A stretch of 64,000 nucleotides of DNA. It comes from Lantana camara (taxonomy: Eukaryota; Streptophyta; Magnoliopsida; Lamiales; Verbenaceae). A model generated the notes under the pieces. It saw only the letters and a list, made by a program, of their open reading frames with translations, had not been told where the DNA came from and did no database searches. Each line of letters starts with the position of its first letter. The stretch's first letter is position 1. Both the position numbers and the translations under genes were made by a program. The stretch lies in assembly GCA_037501455.1 (NCBI GenBank), contig CM074858.1, positions 83,054,501 to 83,118,500 of the forward strand, in the 5' to 3' direction. Below, one piece after another: positions 23,970 through 35,505 of the stretch.

Positions 23970-25690
23970 GGTACTTGCATTCATGGCATCTCATTCATGC
24001 ATATTTAATCTCGGGGAAACACTAGTTGGTTACTTTCTTGTTTCGTTGCTCTTTGGTGCTTCTTGTTGCTTATGTTGTTGTTTTCTTCATGTGAACTTTC
24101 TTCCTGGAAGAGAGTTTGGTGAGCTCGAGTGTTCAGGTGACTTGTGAGTTGTGAGGGTCGAGTTGCTCGGTGGGTTCGTCTGAAGGCGCCTAGTGAGGTA
24201 CGGAGTTACCTTAGGCGTGGGCTAGTTGTTCAGGCTCCGAGTTGAGTTGGTGTGTTGCTTTAGGAGGAACGTTTTGGGCTCAATGATATTTTCGGGTAAT
24301 AGATTGAAGGCTAGCCCGTTTGTATCCTTCCCGGAAGCGGTTGTTCAATCCGAGACAGTGCGATGAGCTTTGTGGCTTACATTTGGATTAACCGAGGGAT
24401 CGAGCCAAGCTCGAGGAGACAAAGATCGAAGTAAGGCATTTTGATGTTCCTTGAAATTTGGATTCTCAATTACTTGATAGGGACGTCGAGATGTCGTTGA
24501 TCTTTATCCCGGAGTTGAACTAGTTTGAAGACTCCCTACCGAATGGCTCTAGCATGATTCTTGGAGTTGAAGGCGTAGTTCGAAGAGCTCTTAGAAGGTG
24601 GTTTCACCTATCGAGTGCTTCTTTGTGGAGTGCTTAAGTCCTGCCTAAGAAGAAATGGGACACTGGGGTGAAGATTGACTGCCGTGAGCTATACAGAGGT
24701 AACCATGGAAGATAAGTACCCTTTGCTCGCTTCGAAGAGCCATTCGTTCTGCTCCAAAATCCCGTGTTCGTGCCGAGTTTGGTTTTAGCAAGGGTATAAC
24801 CGATTACGCATTCGGGTAGAAGAACCGAGAATTGCCTCAGAGTAAGAAGTCTCTCGTGTTGACGGGGTATATTAGGCGAATCTTTTCTTTGGGATTGCCA
24901 GCCGTTGACTCGTTTGATAGGAAAGAGGTACGGTTTTAGAGTGGGAAGAGGTGGTAGAAGAGAGTTGCCTTCGGCATCGGCTTTTGCCTAATCGGGGGCA
25001 CTCAAGACTACTTCGTTTACAATCGAGGCACTAAGGAAGGCTTTGGTTGTATGTTACTTGCGGGAGAGTTTAGCCTACGTCTCGTCATTGTCAAGGTCTC
25101 GAGACTTACCCCACTCTTGGTTCGAGTTTGTTCGAGGACTTGAAGAACCGGTATAGATGTATTGGCGTAAGGAGAGACGTTGCAAACTTCGTGTAGCAAT
25201 GTCTAATATGCCGTCGGTTGAAGGCCGAGCGTCAAGAACCGGTTAGATTCTCTAACTACTTCTTGGAAGTGGGAGCAAATGGCTAAGGACTATGTGTCCG
25301 GTTTGCTAAAGTAAAGGAGATTTCGATGGGATTTGAGTGGTCGCTCGTTTTAACGAGTTGACCCATTTTTTCATGGTTTCGTGGTTCGGCAAGGGCTCGA
25401 GAGCTTCGCAGTTTGGAGATAAAGGCCCCTAGAGTCCAAGTGGGAGATCGTGATTCCTCGGAAGCATCTTCTACAAGGGGTTCGTTGTTCGTAAGCAACT
25501 GGTTAGAGTTTGGGTTCGGCAGAGGTTCGAGTCGAAGACTAGAAGTTTTCCTTCGGTGAGAATTCTTGTGGCGGGATTTAAAAACCCGAGAAGCCACTTG
25601 AAAACCGAATTAAAATGGCGTAGTGGAAGCGTGGAGTTGAGCTTTTCCGGCGTTGATCAAGACCTTGATTCGGACCTGAGGACAGGTCCT
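23970..25690 (+). pseudogene. Gypsy-A pol remnants, heavily decayed
   Basis: No long frame survives, but colinear scraps of pol are readable in changing frames. They include a degraded CIDYREL/KNKYP region of RT near 24680-24725, a degraded RT palm region near 24780, a [14 protein letters not shown] piece of RNase H near 25020-25060, and an integrase zinc-domain and core scrap (LTCQ..KAE.QEP, then WKWEQMAKDYVSGLPKVK) near 25200-25320. The whole gag-pol interior is only 2.9 kb, against about 4.8 kb in Gypsy-B, so large parts are deleted. Confidence 0.75.
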
Positions 25691-25707
25691 TTTTAAGGGG
25701 GAGAGAT
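25691..25707 (+). other. Gypsy-A polypurine tract
   Basis: TTTTAAGGGGGAGAGAT directly before the 3' LTR start at 25708. It supports the LTR boundary and shows that the cis signals needed for reverse transcription are kept. Confidence 0.88.
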
Positions 25708-27265
25708 TGTGACACCCCGGGTTTTCGGCCATCTAGGTACGCAGTTACGAGAGAACTAATTGTGCAATTTAAATAATTTTAATTTCATATTTAATTGAAT
25801 TATACTTTATTATTTGAAATTCTCATATGAACTATTTGAATTTATATGAAATATTCAATTTATATGTCAAAATTTGCATAAGTGATTTATGATATGAATT
25901 TTTATGAATTTTATGATATGTGAATTTAATTTCCGAGCATGCTAATTTTTGTGAATTTTGTGATTCATGTGAATTAAGGGCTTAATTGTATGATTTATTT
26001 AATTTTGGACTTAATTGAAATTTTGAACTTTGACTTATTTGAAACTTTTCGAAAGTTTTGGACCTAATTGAAAAATATACTTTTTAATAAAATTTTATAT
26101 ATTTTAATTCGTTTAATTAATATTTTAAAATTTAATTTATCATTTCTTTGAAAATTTAATTTTTATTATTTGAATAATATGCTTATTTGTTGAAAATGTG
26201 TTGCGTTTGTGCTCGATTTGAGATCGAATTTTCGTGCCGATTTAATATGCATGAATTATACGTGTTATGAATTCGTTTATGTGCTCGTTTTAATTTTTCG
26301 GACTTGTTTGATATGGTAACGAACCATATTTTAATTGTTGGGGATTCGAGGGCCTAAATAGTTTTAGCGCGCCTTGGATTCCGGAGACCGTAACTTGAGT
26401 TAGGGAATTCGGATTCGAATTCCGGAAGTATCGATGCACTCGTGACAAAATTTGGAAGCTTCAGAACTTGGCCTCACATTTTTCTAAGCCCGTTTGATCC
26501 CCCGTATTTAGTCCGAAACGAGCTATTCGCGCAGATTCCCCACCTTGGAGTATTTTGGCCATAACTAATTCATTTCTTAACCAAATCACTTGAATCTTGA
26601 GCCAAATTAACCCTAGTTAGACCCTATAACCATCCCTTATCCCCTCATTTCGAAATCAGACCTGGGGAGAGAGAGAAAAGCAGCTGATCGAGAGAGAGAA
26701 GGGGAAAAAGAAATCTGCACAGTTCATCTTGCTCTTCCAAGATCAATACTCCATCATTTCGCCTCAAATTCGAAAGGTATGCCCGGATTCTTGTTCTATA
26801 TCTTCTCGCCTTTCTTTGAAGTGTCTATTTGCTGAATTTGATGATGATTTGGGCTTAGTTTGGGGCTGCTATGTGAATAGTGAGGGTTTTGTGAAATTTG
26901 GATGAATTCTTGTGAAACCTTGATGCATATCTTGATATGAAGCTATATATATGATCTATATGACTTAATTGATTCAATTATAAGCATGAAACACATGGAA
27001 ATTCTCTGCTTCTTGATCCGCCATTGATGAGTATGAGTTTCGAAGTTTTGTGCCTGGTTTTCTTCCCTTGTTGCTGCGTGATCCTTGTAGTTGTTGTTGT
27101 GTTATTTTGCTACGCCTTTTACCTTTGTTTTGTCGTTGCTTCGCTGCTGTGTTGCTGCCATTTTTTATTCCGCTGTTGCTGCTACTCCTTTGCCCTATTT
27201 TGCTGCGTAAGAAGGAAGAAAAAACAACAGAGCTTCAACTGCTGCTGTTCGTGCACCTATTTCAT

Positions 27266-27315
27266 CTCCCCGGGCTGGGAGATTGTTTGATGGTTGTGTC
27301 CCCGGGCGGGGACAC
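27266..27315. repeat. GC-rich palindrome array in Gypsy-A 3' LTR, left half
   Basis: CTCCCCGGGCTGGGAG (27266-27281, one base changed from the 5' LTR copy) and GTGTCCCCGGGCGGGGACAC (27296-27315). Copia-1 inserted 14 bases downstream. The other two units follow at 37465-37480 (ACCCGGTCGGGG) and 37496-37509 (ACCCGGCCGGGGA). Confidence 0.8.
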
Positions 27316-27329
27316 CTTGTGGCAGTAGC

Positions 27330-29271
27330 TGTTAGGAATAGTGCCCTAGAAAGCCGATTGTATATCCGCTTTGTGCTTTTCCTTATTGTAATCACAGACA
27401 ATCTTTGAATAAAATAACGAATTGAGACAACACTTCTTTATATGCTCTTGTTTGGTATGCGTTTACTTTAGTGTGCATGTATGAGAACTCCCCTAATCCT
27501 GATGACTTTAGGACTCTACCATTTAGGTGAAATGGTTCATGAAACGAGCCCTAAATGACATAAGTCATGATTAGTAAAATACTCCAAGCCGATGAGTCCT
27601 ACAGACAGTGGGAGTGTCAACCTGACTCCTCTAAGGCTTGCTTGTGGGATCACGCCCTTAAGAAGGACCACCTTGTTTCATGGAGGTGCAAAGTGTATAG
27701 TTGATACGTGCGTGATACATGAGGGTGCTTACTTTAACAAGTAAGTTCACTGAGGTGCCCCGTGTGAGAACATTCCTAAATGGGAAAGGAAGTTTCTATT
27801 TCAGGAAATGGAAACTTCCATATTAGGAAATATCTCACGAGTCATTGATGTGATTAATTGATCCTTAGACTTGAGGTTCCTTGTCACTTTATGAGTTAAC
27901 TCTGTAGTCTTAGGTATAAGCTTTAAAGGGTGTCGCCTTAGACAACTGATTCAAGGCTTATGCTGGGGCTGCACAAGTGACTCGTGAAAGTGAATGAGAA
28001 TCAAGAAAGGACCTACACTTGCATTTGCAAGGTGATCTCTTATTGTGTAAGTCATTCATATGCCATATGGAGTCCTTGGCCAAGGCAGTAGATCAAGACA
28101 TCAAGAAAAGGGTTTCTTGGATTGAGATCAAATGGATATGAAATGCACTTAGCTTTAAGACCGGATTATTAGGGTTCTGATTATTCCCTTGCCCTAGATC
28201 TTGGTTGAGAGATAGTAAGTAGGAGGATTGTATCTCACATGAATCAATGACTTAAAGGTTCTGTCGAATCCGAACATTCCAATTCAGCTAGGGGTTAAAC
28301 ACCTGTTGCTAGACTATGGTCGTTTAATCTGTGGACTGATTAATTAAATAGTGAATTAATTAATTAGGGTCACTGCTAATTGAATTGAGAACCTAGAGGG
28401 TCACACACAACAACTTGGTTACATGAGTTGAGGCTTGAAAATGATTAAACGAGTTAATCGGGCCAAGAGGGTTCCACACGTGTGAAATCACACGTGTGGC
28501 TCACGTGAGTGACACGTGTCATTGTGACACGTGTCACACACGTGTGTATATATATATTATATATATATATATTAAATAATTAATTAGTTAATTATTTAAT
28601 AGACTTTGGTTTAATTTTGAATTAAAAAGAAAGTCTAATTTTGGAGAAAATAATCTAGTTAATTAATTATGAATTAATTAGATAAAAATAAGTTATTTAT
28701 TTTATAATAAATAAAGTATAAAATTATCCAAAAATAGTTTGGATCTTTTTAGCTCTCTTAAAAGTTGACTAGAATTAGAATTCAAAGTCAAAGTTGGAAA
28801 ATACTTGATGATCAAGTAATAGGAGAGAGAGGAACCAAATCCTTGTCCAATAAGGATTTGGATCGGCACTCCCTCCTATATATAGGGGAGCTCGAGCTCC
28901 CCTTTAGAGCTGATAGACAATTCTTGGTTCATGTGTTGAACACCTTCCTTTCTCCAAGATTAAATTAAACCCTAGGTTAAGCCTAAACACTAACTAGAGA
29001 ACTAGCATCCTTACTAGTTAGATTGTGATCAAGTTGGTGGACTTTCTCTAGAGACTTCAAGTTAGAAGTTTGAAGATTCGAGCTTTACCAAAGGAGAGGG
29101 GATCAAGCCGCGAGAAGAGCGTTCTTGGGTGGCTTGAAACGCTTCAAGAAAGAATAAAAGAAAAGTAAGTTTTCTATCTTTACGAATTTGGTTACACGAT
29201 TGCGAGTTCAAGGTCCTTTTGTTGGGAAAATTTTTTAAATTCCGCTGCTTTCTGATTCGTGTTTTCCAACA
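27330..29271 (+). repeat. Copia-1 5' LTR
   Basis: The full LTR holds a G-box array (28475-28546), a short AT-rich dinucleotide tract after it, a TATA box (TATATATA, about 28877-28884) and the 18-bp palindrome GGGGAGCTCGAGCTCCCC at 28885-28902. Confidence 0.95.
28475..28546. repeat. G-box-like palindrome array in Copia-1 5' LTR
   Basis: Six CACGTG cores in 72 bases, from CACACGTGTG at 28475 to CACACGTGTG ending at 28546. The 3' LTR copy (36651-36722) has five, because one core is CACATG. Confidence 0.8.
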
Positions 29272-29273
29272 AG

Positions 29274-29293
29274 TGGTATCAGAGCCACCTCGT
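29274..29293 (+). other. Copia-1 primer-binding site (tRNA-iMet)
   Basis: TGGTATCAGAGCCACCTCGT, two bases after the LTR end. It is identical in Copia-2 at 46121-46140. Confidence 0.9.
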
Positions 29294-29552
29294 TAATCGT
29301 GTTTCTGATTCGTCTCAATTATTCTGAATTTGGTAGAAATTCTTAGGCTTAGATGCGAATTAGGTATTCATGAGTTCTTTTAGAAAGCCTGAATTACGAA
29401 ACTGTAATTTTTCCTGAATTTCTAAAACTGTTTTCTCAAATTGTGTTTTTGAAAATTGTTTTAGTTGAAATTTGTTTAAATCGAATTTTTTTTTAATTTT
29501 GGATTGAACCGGGTTTTGGAGAAACCCGAAAATACGAAACGGGACACGAAAA

Positions 29553-29868
29553 GAATGGGGTTGGGCGTGCTAGCACGTCGCACGCCCAAACCCCATTACC
29601 GCAGCCCAGCCCTCCCGCCCGCCTAGGCGCCCTGCTCGCCTGTCCCGCAACCGTGCGGGATAGCCGCCTGCTCCTCCCGCAACCGCGCGGGAGCGCCCGC
29701 CCAGGGATGGGCGGGACTGCCTGCCCGCGCCGCACATCTGCGCGCAAGGGCGCGCCTGGCGCGCGCACGCTGGCGGCAATCGCTGCTGGCTGTGCGCAGC
29801 GCTGGCGCGCGCCTAGCGCGCGCTCCTGCGCGGCGGGCGGGCGATCCCGCGTCATCCCGGGCCAGTGT
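29553..29868. other. GC-rich, palindrome-rich segment of the Copia-1 leader
   Basis: About 315 bases of very GC-rich sequence in an otherwise AT-rich untranslated leader. It is full of inverted motifs, for example CCCGCAACCGTGCGGG, CCCGCAACCGCGCGGG and GCGCGCGCCTAGCGCGCGC. The equivalent part of Copia-2 (46390-46665) is also GC-rich but hardly alignable, although the sequence on both sides is nearly identical. Open frames here are composition effects and match no protein family I recognise. Confidence 0.8.
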
Positions 29869-31041
29869 ATTCGTGTTTTCGTGTTTCGTGTTTTTCGGTC
29901 CGTAAAATCCCGATTTAATTTTATTTTAATTTTATCTTTTAAAATCAGTTTTGCTAAAATAAAATTATTTTAAAATTTTGATTAAATTGGGATTTTTGAG
30001 AAATTAAAGCGATTTGGATTTTGGAAAAATTATGAATTTTATTTTCTGAAAATAATGAAAGAATAAAATTATTAATTTTGGAAATTAATTGGAATTTTAT
30101 TGGTTTATTGTTTTTCGGGTTTTATTGAAAAGGCTCTTGAACAAGAATTGCATCTAAGTCGTGTTTTAAGTCATTAGGACTTGAAACGAGAATTTTAATT
30201 TATTGGCTAAATTTAAATTCTCGCAAAAGCATGTTAGGTGATCATGGGTTTAGATCTATGTATGGTTTTAATTTATGCACATGGATGGTTTAAATTGGGG
30301 TTGGAGCCCTATAGTTGCGTTTTTCAATTGAGGTTGGAGCCTCACTTATGTGCGTACTGTAATGTGATTTATTATGTGGCTTTCCATATTACTGTTTTTG
30401 AGGCCGGGGTATGCCCCGTGTAATTGTCTAAGGCCAATATGAAGATTGAGCCTTATTACTTTATGTCTTTTTCTTTTTTATTGTAATTTGAGAGTAGAGA
30501 TAGGTGGTGAGGTTTTATTTTCATTTTGGAGACAATGCACCCATGGAGTAAGATGGACCACATTCAAGTAACAAGGAGGCCATAAGTGAAGACCCCTCAA
30601 AATGTTAGGGAGGGGAATCTCAATTGTTAAATGTAATAGAGATAGGGCTCGTATTTTGTTACCGCTTTCCCTTATGTGATTTGAACTGTTTATGTGGCAT
30701 GTATGTTAGAACTTGTGATTGTGGAGTGGCTCCCACATATCACGCATAAGATAGGTAGAACCCATGATCATTACATGTTAGTATCATGCTAGGACATGTT
30801 ATCTGTTTATGTGCTTGTTTGAAATGCATTTAAGTGTACTTGCATTAATCATGACTAATAAAATTGGATAACATATATGTTGGTGAGGTCGAACCGGACA
30901 ACTCTCCGGTTGATTCGAAAATTCCCATTAAATATTAAGCTAATTTCGAACAAATAGGTGTTTAATTCGAGATGCAAATTTTAAATTAAATTCCTAGCAT
31001 TCCATCAATAGGTTTTAAGTTTAGTAAGTAAAGCTAGTTAT

Positions 31042-31362
31042 TGTCCGCGAGTCGTGGGATAGCTAGTGGAGCTTATTAGTTCTTAGTTACCTAATTAATC
31101 ATTTTAAATGGTCAATATTTCGTGGTCAATTTTAGCAAGGGCGATGTCCGCGAGTCGTGGGTCGTTCGAACTAAGTTTTGGTCATGATCTTATGATTGAT
31201 GGGTCTAGCTTAACGCCTAAGTAAATATGGATGTCGTACGAGTCGTGGATCCATATTGAAAGATAGGTGATGCAAAAATAATTACTAAGAGTTCTAAAGG
31301 TGTTAGAATTGGTAAATTGTACCTACCTAGGGTTCTTACTTAGAATGTCCGCGAGTCGTGGG
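31042..31362 (+). repeat. Four spaced copies of TGTCCGCGAGTCGTGGG in the Copia-1 leader
   Basis: Copies at 31042, 31145 and 31346 are identical over 17 bases. The copy at 31232 is a variant (TGTCGTACGAGTCGTGGA). Starts are 103, 87 and 114 bases apart and the last is about 205 bases before the gag ATG. All four are kept in Copia-2. Candidate roles are a packaging or dimerisation signal or a leader regulatory element, all inferred. Confidence 0.85.
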
Positions 31363-31568
31363 TTCGAGGTAAAATGCCTAGGATCTTAGTACCCATTGGG
31401 AAACTTGTTCCTCTTAGATCTTTGGGAATTCTAGATCTTTGAAAAACAGTGGGAGCTACAATAGATTAAAGACCTTATCTTTTGTATATCGTTATAATTC
31501 AGCATGCTCACTAGTTCTCTGTTTTACCATTTAGGTCGTAGATTCTGTGATTCTCTACGTGTTTTGAA

Positions 31569-34500
31569 ATGGCAACCAAAAACCCTCTTGTATCGATCCT
31601 CGAGTCAAACAAGTTGACTGGTCCCAACTATTCTGATTGGCTGAGGAATCTAAAAATCATTTTAGATTCTGAGAAGAGAACTTATGTTCTCTTCGAAGGG
31701 GAGCCTAGTCCCGAAGGGGAGGCTCCCACTCGGGCCGAGCGGGATGCGATTCAGAAGTGGAAGGATGATAATCTCCAAGCCCGTTGCCTTATGTTGGCTA
31801 ACATGTCTCCGGACTTGCAAAGGCAACATGAGGCCATGGAATTTGCTTGGGAGATTTACGACCACTTAGAGCAACTTTACCGCCCTCATGAACGTGTTAC
31901 AAGGTATAACACTTCAAAGGAATTGTTCCACTTGAGAATGAGGGAAGGTTCGAGTGTCCATGAATATGGACTCAAGTTTCTTGCCCTTACTGAGAAACTT
32001 GCTTCCATGGACATGCCACTGAAAGATGAGCTTTCAGTGGATTTGTTGCTAGCTTCGCTCCCACCATCATTCAACCCATTTGTCCTTAACTTCAACATGA
32101 ATCATGCTGATGCTACTATAGCTGAGCTGATTAGTCAGCTTGTGACTGCTGAAAGCACGATCAAGAAGGACAATAAGGTTTTGATGGTGAATGCTCCATC
32201 TTCCTCTTCTGGGCCTTCTAAAGGTAAGGGCAAGAAAGCCCAAAAGAAGAAGAAGAAACCCCTTAGGCCCACTGGTGGCATATCGAAGGGGAAGGCCCAA
32301 AAGAAGAAGCGTGATCAGAAAGAGGATGTTTGCTTCCATTGTGGCAAAGCGGGACATTGGAGGAGAAACTGGCCAGAGTACAAGGCTACTCTAAAGAAAG
32401 GTATCTTTCTCGTTGAAGTAAATCTTTCTATTAATTCTAGTTCTTGGGTACTTGATACCGGTTGTGGAACTCATATCTGTAATGATGTACAGATGCTAAG
32501 TGATGTTCAATAACTAAAAGAAGGAGAATGTGTCTTGAAGATCGGCGATGGCTCAAACGTTGAAGCTCGAGCTTTAGGCACAATTAGATTAGATTTAGGT
32601 AGTTTTGAGTTAGTATTAAATAAAGTCCTTTATGTACCGAGCATTATTCGTAATATAATTTCAGTTCCAATATTAGATTGTGAAGGTTATGAAACTTATA
32701 TTAAGAATGGTAAATATTTTATCAAACGGAACAACTCTTCCGTTCACATCGGTACTCTAAGTAATGGACTTTACCTAACTCAAAATATCAATATTATGAA
32801 TATACAACGAGAAACGAAGCGTAAGAGAGATGACAAAGTTTCAGCTCCCTTATGGCACGCTAGATTAGGACACATTTCCAAGAACAGAATTAGCAAGATA
32901 AACACTTTAGGATCATTCTCTGAAAAAGATCTCAAAGAGTTAACTTCTTGCGAATCCTGTCTCAAAGAAAAAATGTCCAAAGTCCCTTTTAAAGGAACTG
33001 TGGAACGTGCCACTAAGGTTTTGGATTTGATCCATACTGATGTTTGTGGACCGCTTAGTGTAAGCACTAGAAACAATCATCAGTACTTCATAACCTTTAC
33101 TGATGACTTTAGTCGGTATGGTTATGTATACTTAATGAAGTATAAATCTGAAGCTTTTGAGAAATTCTTAGAATTTCAAAAGGAGGTTGAGAACCAAACT
33201 GGTCACAAGATCAAAGCACTTCGATCTGATCGAGGAGGCGAGTATCTTAGTGAAGAATTCCTTAATCATCTCAAGAATAATGGGATTATCTCTCAGTGGA
33301 CTCCTCCGGGAACTCCTCAGCTTAATGGAGTTTCTGAGAGAAGGAATCGAACCCTACTTGATATGGTTCGTTCCATGATGAGTTTCACTGACTTACCACC
33401 TTCTTTCTGGGGTTATGCCCTAGAAAGTGCAGCAAAGATTTTGAATCTAGTTCCCTCTAAGTCAGTCCCTAAAACGCCCTATGAAATGTGGCATGGTAAA
33501 ATCCCTAGTTATTCTTATTTAAGAATTTGGGGTTGTCCTGCTTACGTGAAGAGGACAGTGGGAGATAAGTTAGAATCTCGTTCTAACTTATGCTACTTTG
33601 TAGGTTATCCTAAGGAATCCATAGGATACTATTTCTATGATCAATCTGAGCAAAAGGTGTTTGTTTCCAGAAATGCCACTTTTCTTGAGTAACCGTTCCT
33701 TAAAGAAAAGAAAGGCAAGATCATAGAATTAGAAGAAGTACAAAGTGACCCCACACCACCCACTAAAGAAACGTCCCACTCTGATCAACCACAACCAATC
33801 ACGAATTTCGATACACATGAAAATCCTCCTCTAAGGCATTCTGAACGTAATCCTAGACATCCGGAGAGATGGTATGGATTCTTCCATGAAATCTCTCAAA
33901 AGGATAATGATCCTTCAACATATGAGGAGGCACTTTCAGATTCTGAGTCTGAACAGTGGATAGAAGCCATGAAATCCGAAATGGATTCCATGAACTCCAA
34001 TCAAGTTTGGACCTTGGTAGATTTGCCTGATGGGGTCAAACCCATAGGTTGCAAATGGATCTTTAAGAGAAAGCTTGGAGTTGATGGAAGCATTGCAGCC
34101 TACAAAGCAAGACTGGTTGCAAAAGGATTCACTCAGAGACCCGGCGTGGACTTTGACGAAACCTTTTCACCAGTTGCAATGCAAAAGTCTATTCGGATCA
34201 TGCTTGCCATTGCTGCATATTATGACTATGAGATATGGCAAATGGATGTGAAAACTGCCTTTCTCAATGGTGACATTGACAAAGACATTTATATGGAACA
34301 ACCCATAGGTTTCACATTCAGTGGGAGTGAGCAAAAGGTTTGCAAACTCCAAAGATCAATCTATGGATTGAAACAGGCTTCTAGGAATTGGAACATTCGA
34401 TTTGATGAATCGGTCAAAGCGTTTGGCTTCATCCAAATTTCGAATGAATCATGTGTGTATAGAAAGGAATTGGAGACCTCAGTGCAATTCTTAGTACTTT

Positions 34501-35489
34501 ATGTTGATGACATCCTTCTTATTGGGAATTCGAAGGATGACATGAAAGTGACTAAGTTATGGTTATCGAACCAATTCGAGATGAAAGATCTTGGTGATGC
34601 GTCCTATATCCTTGGAATCAAAATCTATAGAGATAGATCTAGAAGGTTAATAGGACTATCACAATCGATGTACATTGACAAAGTATTGAAGAGATTCAAT
34701 ATGGAGTCAGCAAAGGTTAAGAACTTTCCTATGAGTGTAGGAACATGTCTTTCAAAGAAGATGTGTCCTAAGACTAACCTTGAGAAGGAAAGAATGACTC
34801 ATACACCTTATGCATCAGCAATAGGTAGCATAATGTATGCAATGTTATGTACTCGACCGGATGTGGCTTATGCACTTAGTGTAACAAGTCGTTTCTAATC
34901 TGACCCTGGAGATGGTCACTGGGCTGCCGTGAAGAATATTCTTAAGTACTTGAAAAGTACTAAAGATTTATTCTTAGTTTACGGAGGTCAGAAAGATCTT
35001 ACTGTCGAAGGATACTGCGATGCAAGCTTTGCATCTGACTTAGATGATTTTAAGTCAATGTCAGGATACATTTTCTGCCTAAACGGCGGAGCAGTGAGTT
35101 GGAAGAGTTCCAAGCAAACAACCACTTCAGATTCGACCACTGAGGCCGAATACTTAGCTGCAAATGATGCAGCGAAGGAAGGTGTTTGGATTAGAAACTT
35201 CATTCAAGAGTTGAATGTTGTTCCTAGCATGAAAGACCCCATTACTGTGTTTTGTGACAACACTGGGGCGGTTGCTCAAGCAAGAGAACCAAGATCTCAC
35301 CAACGGACCAAGCACATTATGAGGAAATATCACCTAATCCATGATATTATCAAAAGAGGAGATGTGCTAATTGAGAGGGTCACATCAGCAGAGAACGTGG
35401 CAGATCCACTTACTAAACCCCTTAGTCGAGAAGCTTTCCAAGGTCATCTTCAGAAGATGGGACTTAGAGTAGCTTTAGAATGGCTTTGA
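31569..35489 (+). pseudogene. Copia-1 gag-pol polyprotein with three in-frame stops
   Basis: One frame of 1307 codons (including the final stop) from ATG 31569 (MATKNPLVSILESNKLTG) to TGA 35487-35489, with no frameshift. TAA stops at 32511-32513, 33690-33692 and 34896-34898 cut it into four. Domains in order: gag; a CCHC knuckle whose last Cys is Trp (CFHCGKAGHWRRNW, codon 32370-32372); protease (WVLDTGCGTH); integrase zinc domain (WHARLGHIS ... CESCLKEKM) and core (LIHTDVCGPL, LRSDRGGEY, NGVSERRNR); reverse transcriptase (TAFLNGDIDKDIYMEQP, LYVDDILL); RNase H (TTTSDSTTEAEYLA). Copia-2 shows a Gln codon at the first stop. The other two follow the same pattern by position. Defective for autonomous movement despite young LTRs. 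Confidence 0.93.
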
Positions 35490-35505
35490 CGGGCAAGTGG
35501 GAGAT
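35490..35505 (+). other. Copia-1 polypurine tract
   Basis: GGGCAAGTGGGAGAT follows the final stop codon by one base and abuts the 3' LTR. It is the expected plus-strand primer. Confidence 0.85.

Noticed and set aside
24581..25600. Short frames on both strands in the Gypsy-A interior as separate genes
   Set aside because: The region is colinear with decayed pol of Gypsy-B and Gypsy-C. The frames are by-products of the decay.
29493..29973. Ala/Arg/Pro-rich frames in the Copia-1 leader (and 46279-46788 in Copia-2)
   Set aside because: High GC removes stop codons in several frames at once. The two copies do not share the peptide, so coding is not supported.
30238..30423. Leader frame starting MIMGLDLCMVLIYAHGWF, shared by Copia-1 and Copia-2 (47021)
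   Set aside because: The nucleotide sequence is nearly identical in both copies, so a shared peptide is expected without selection. The frame lengths differ (61 and 113 residues) and no domain is recognisable.
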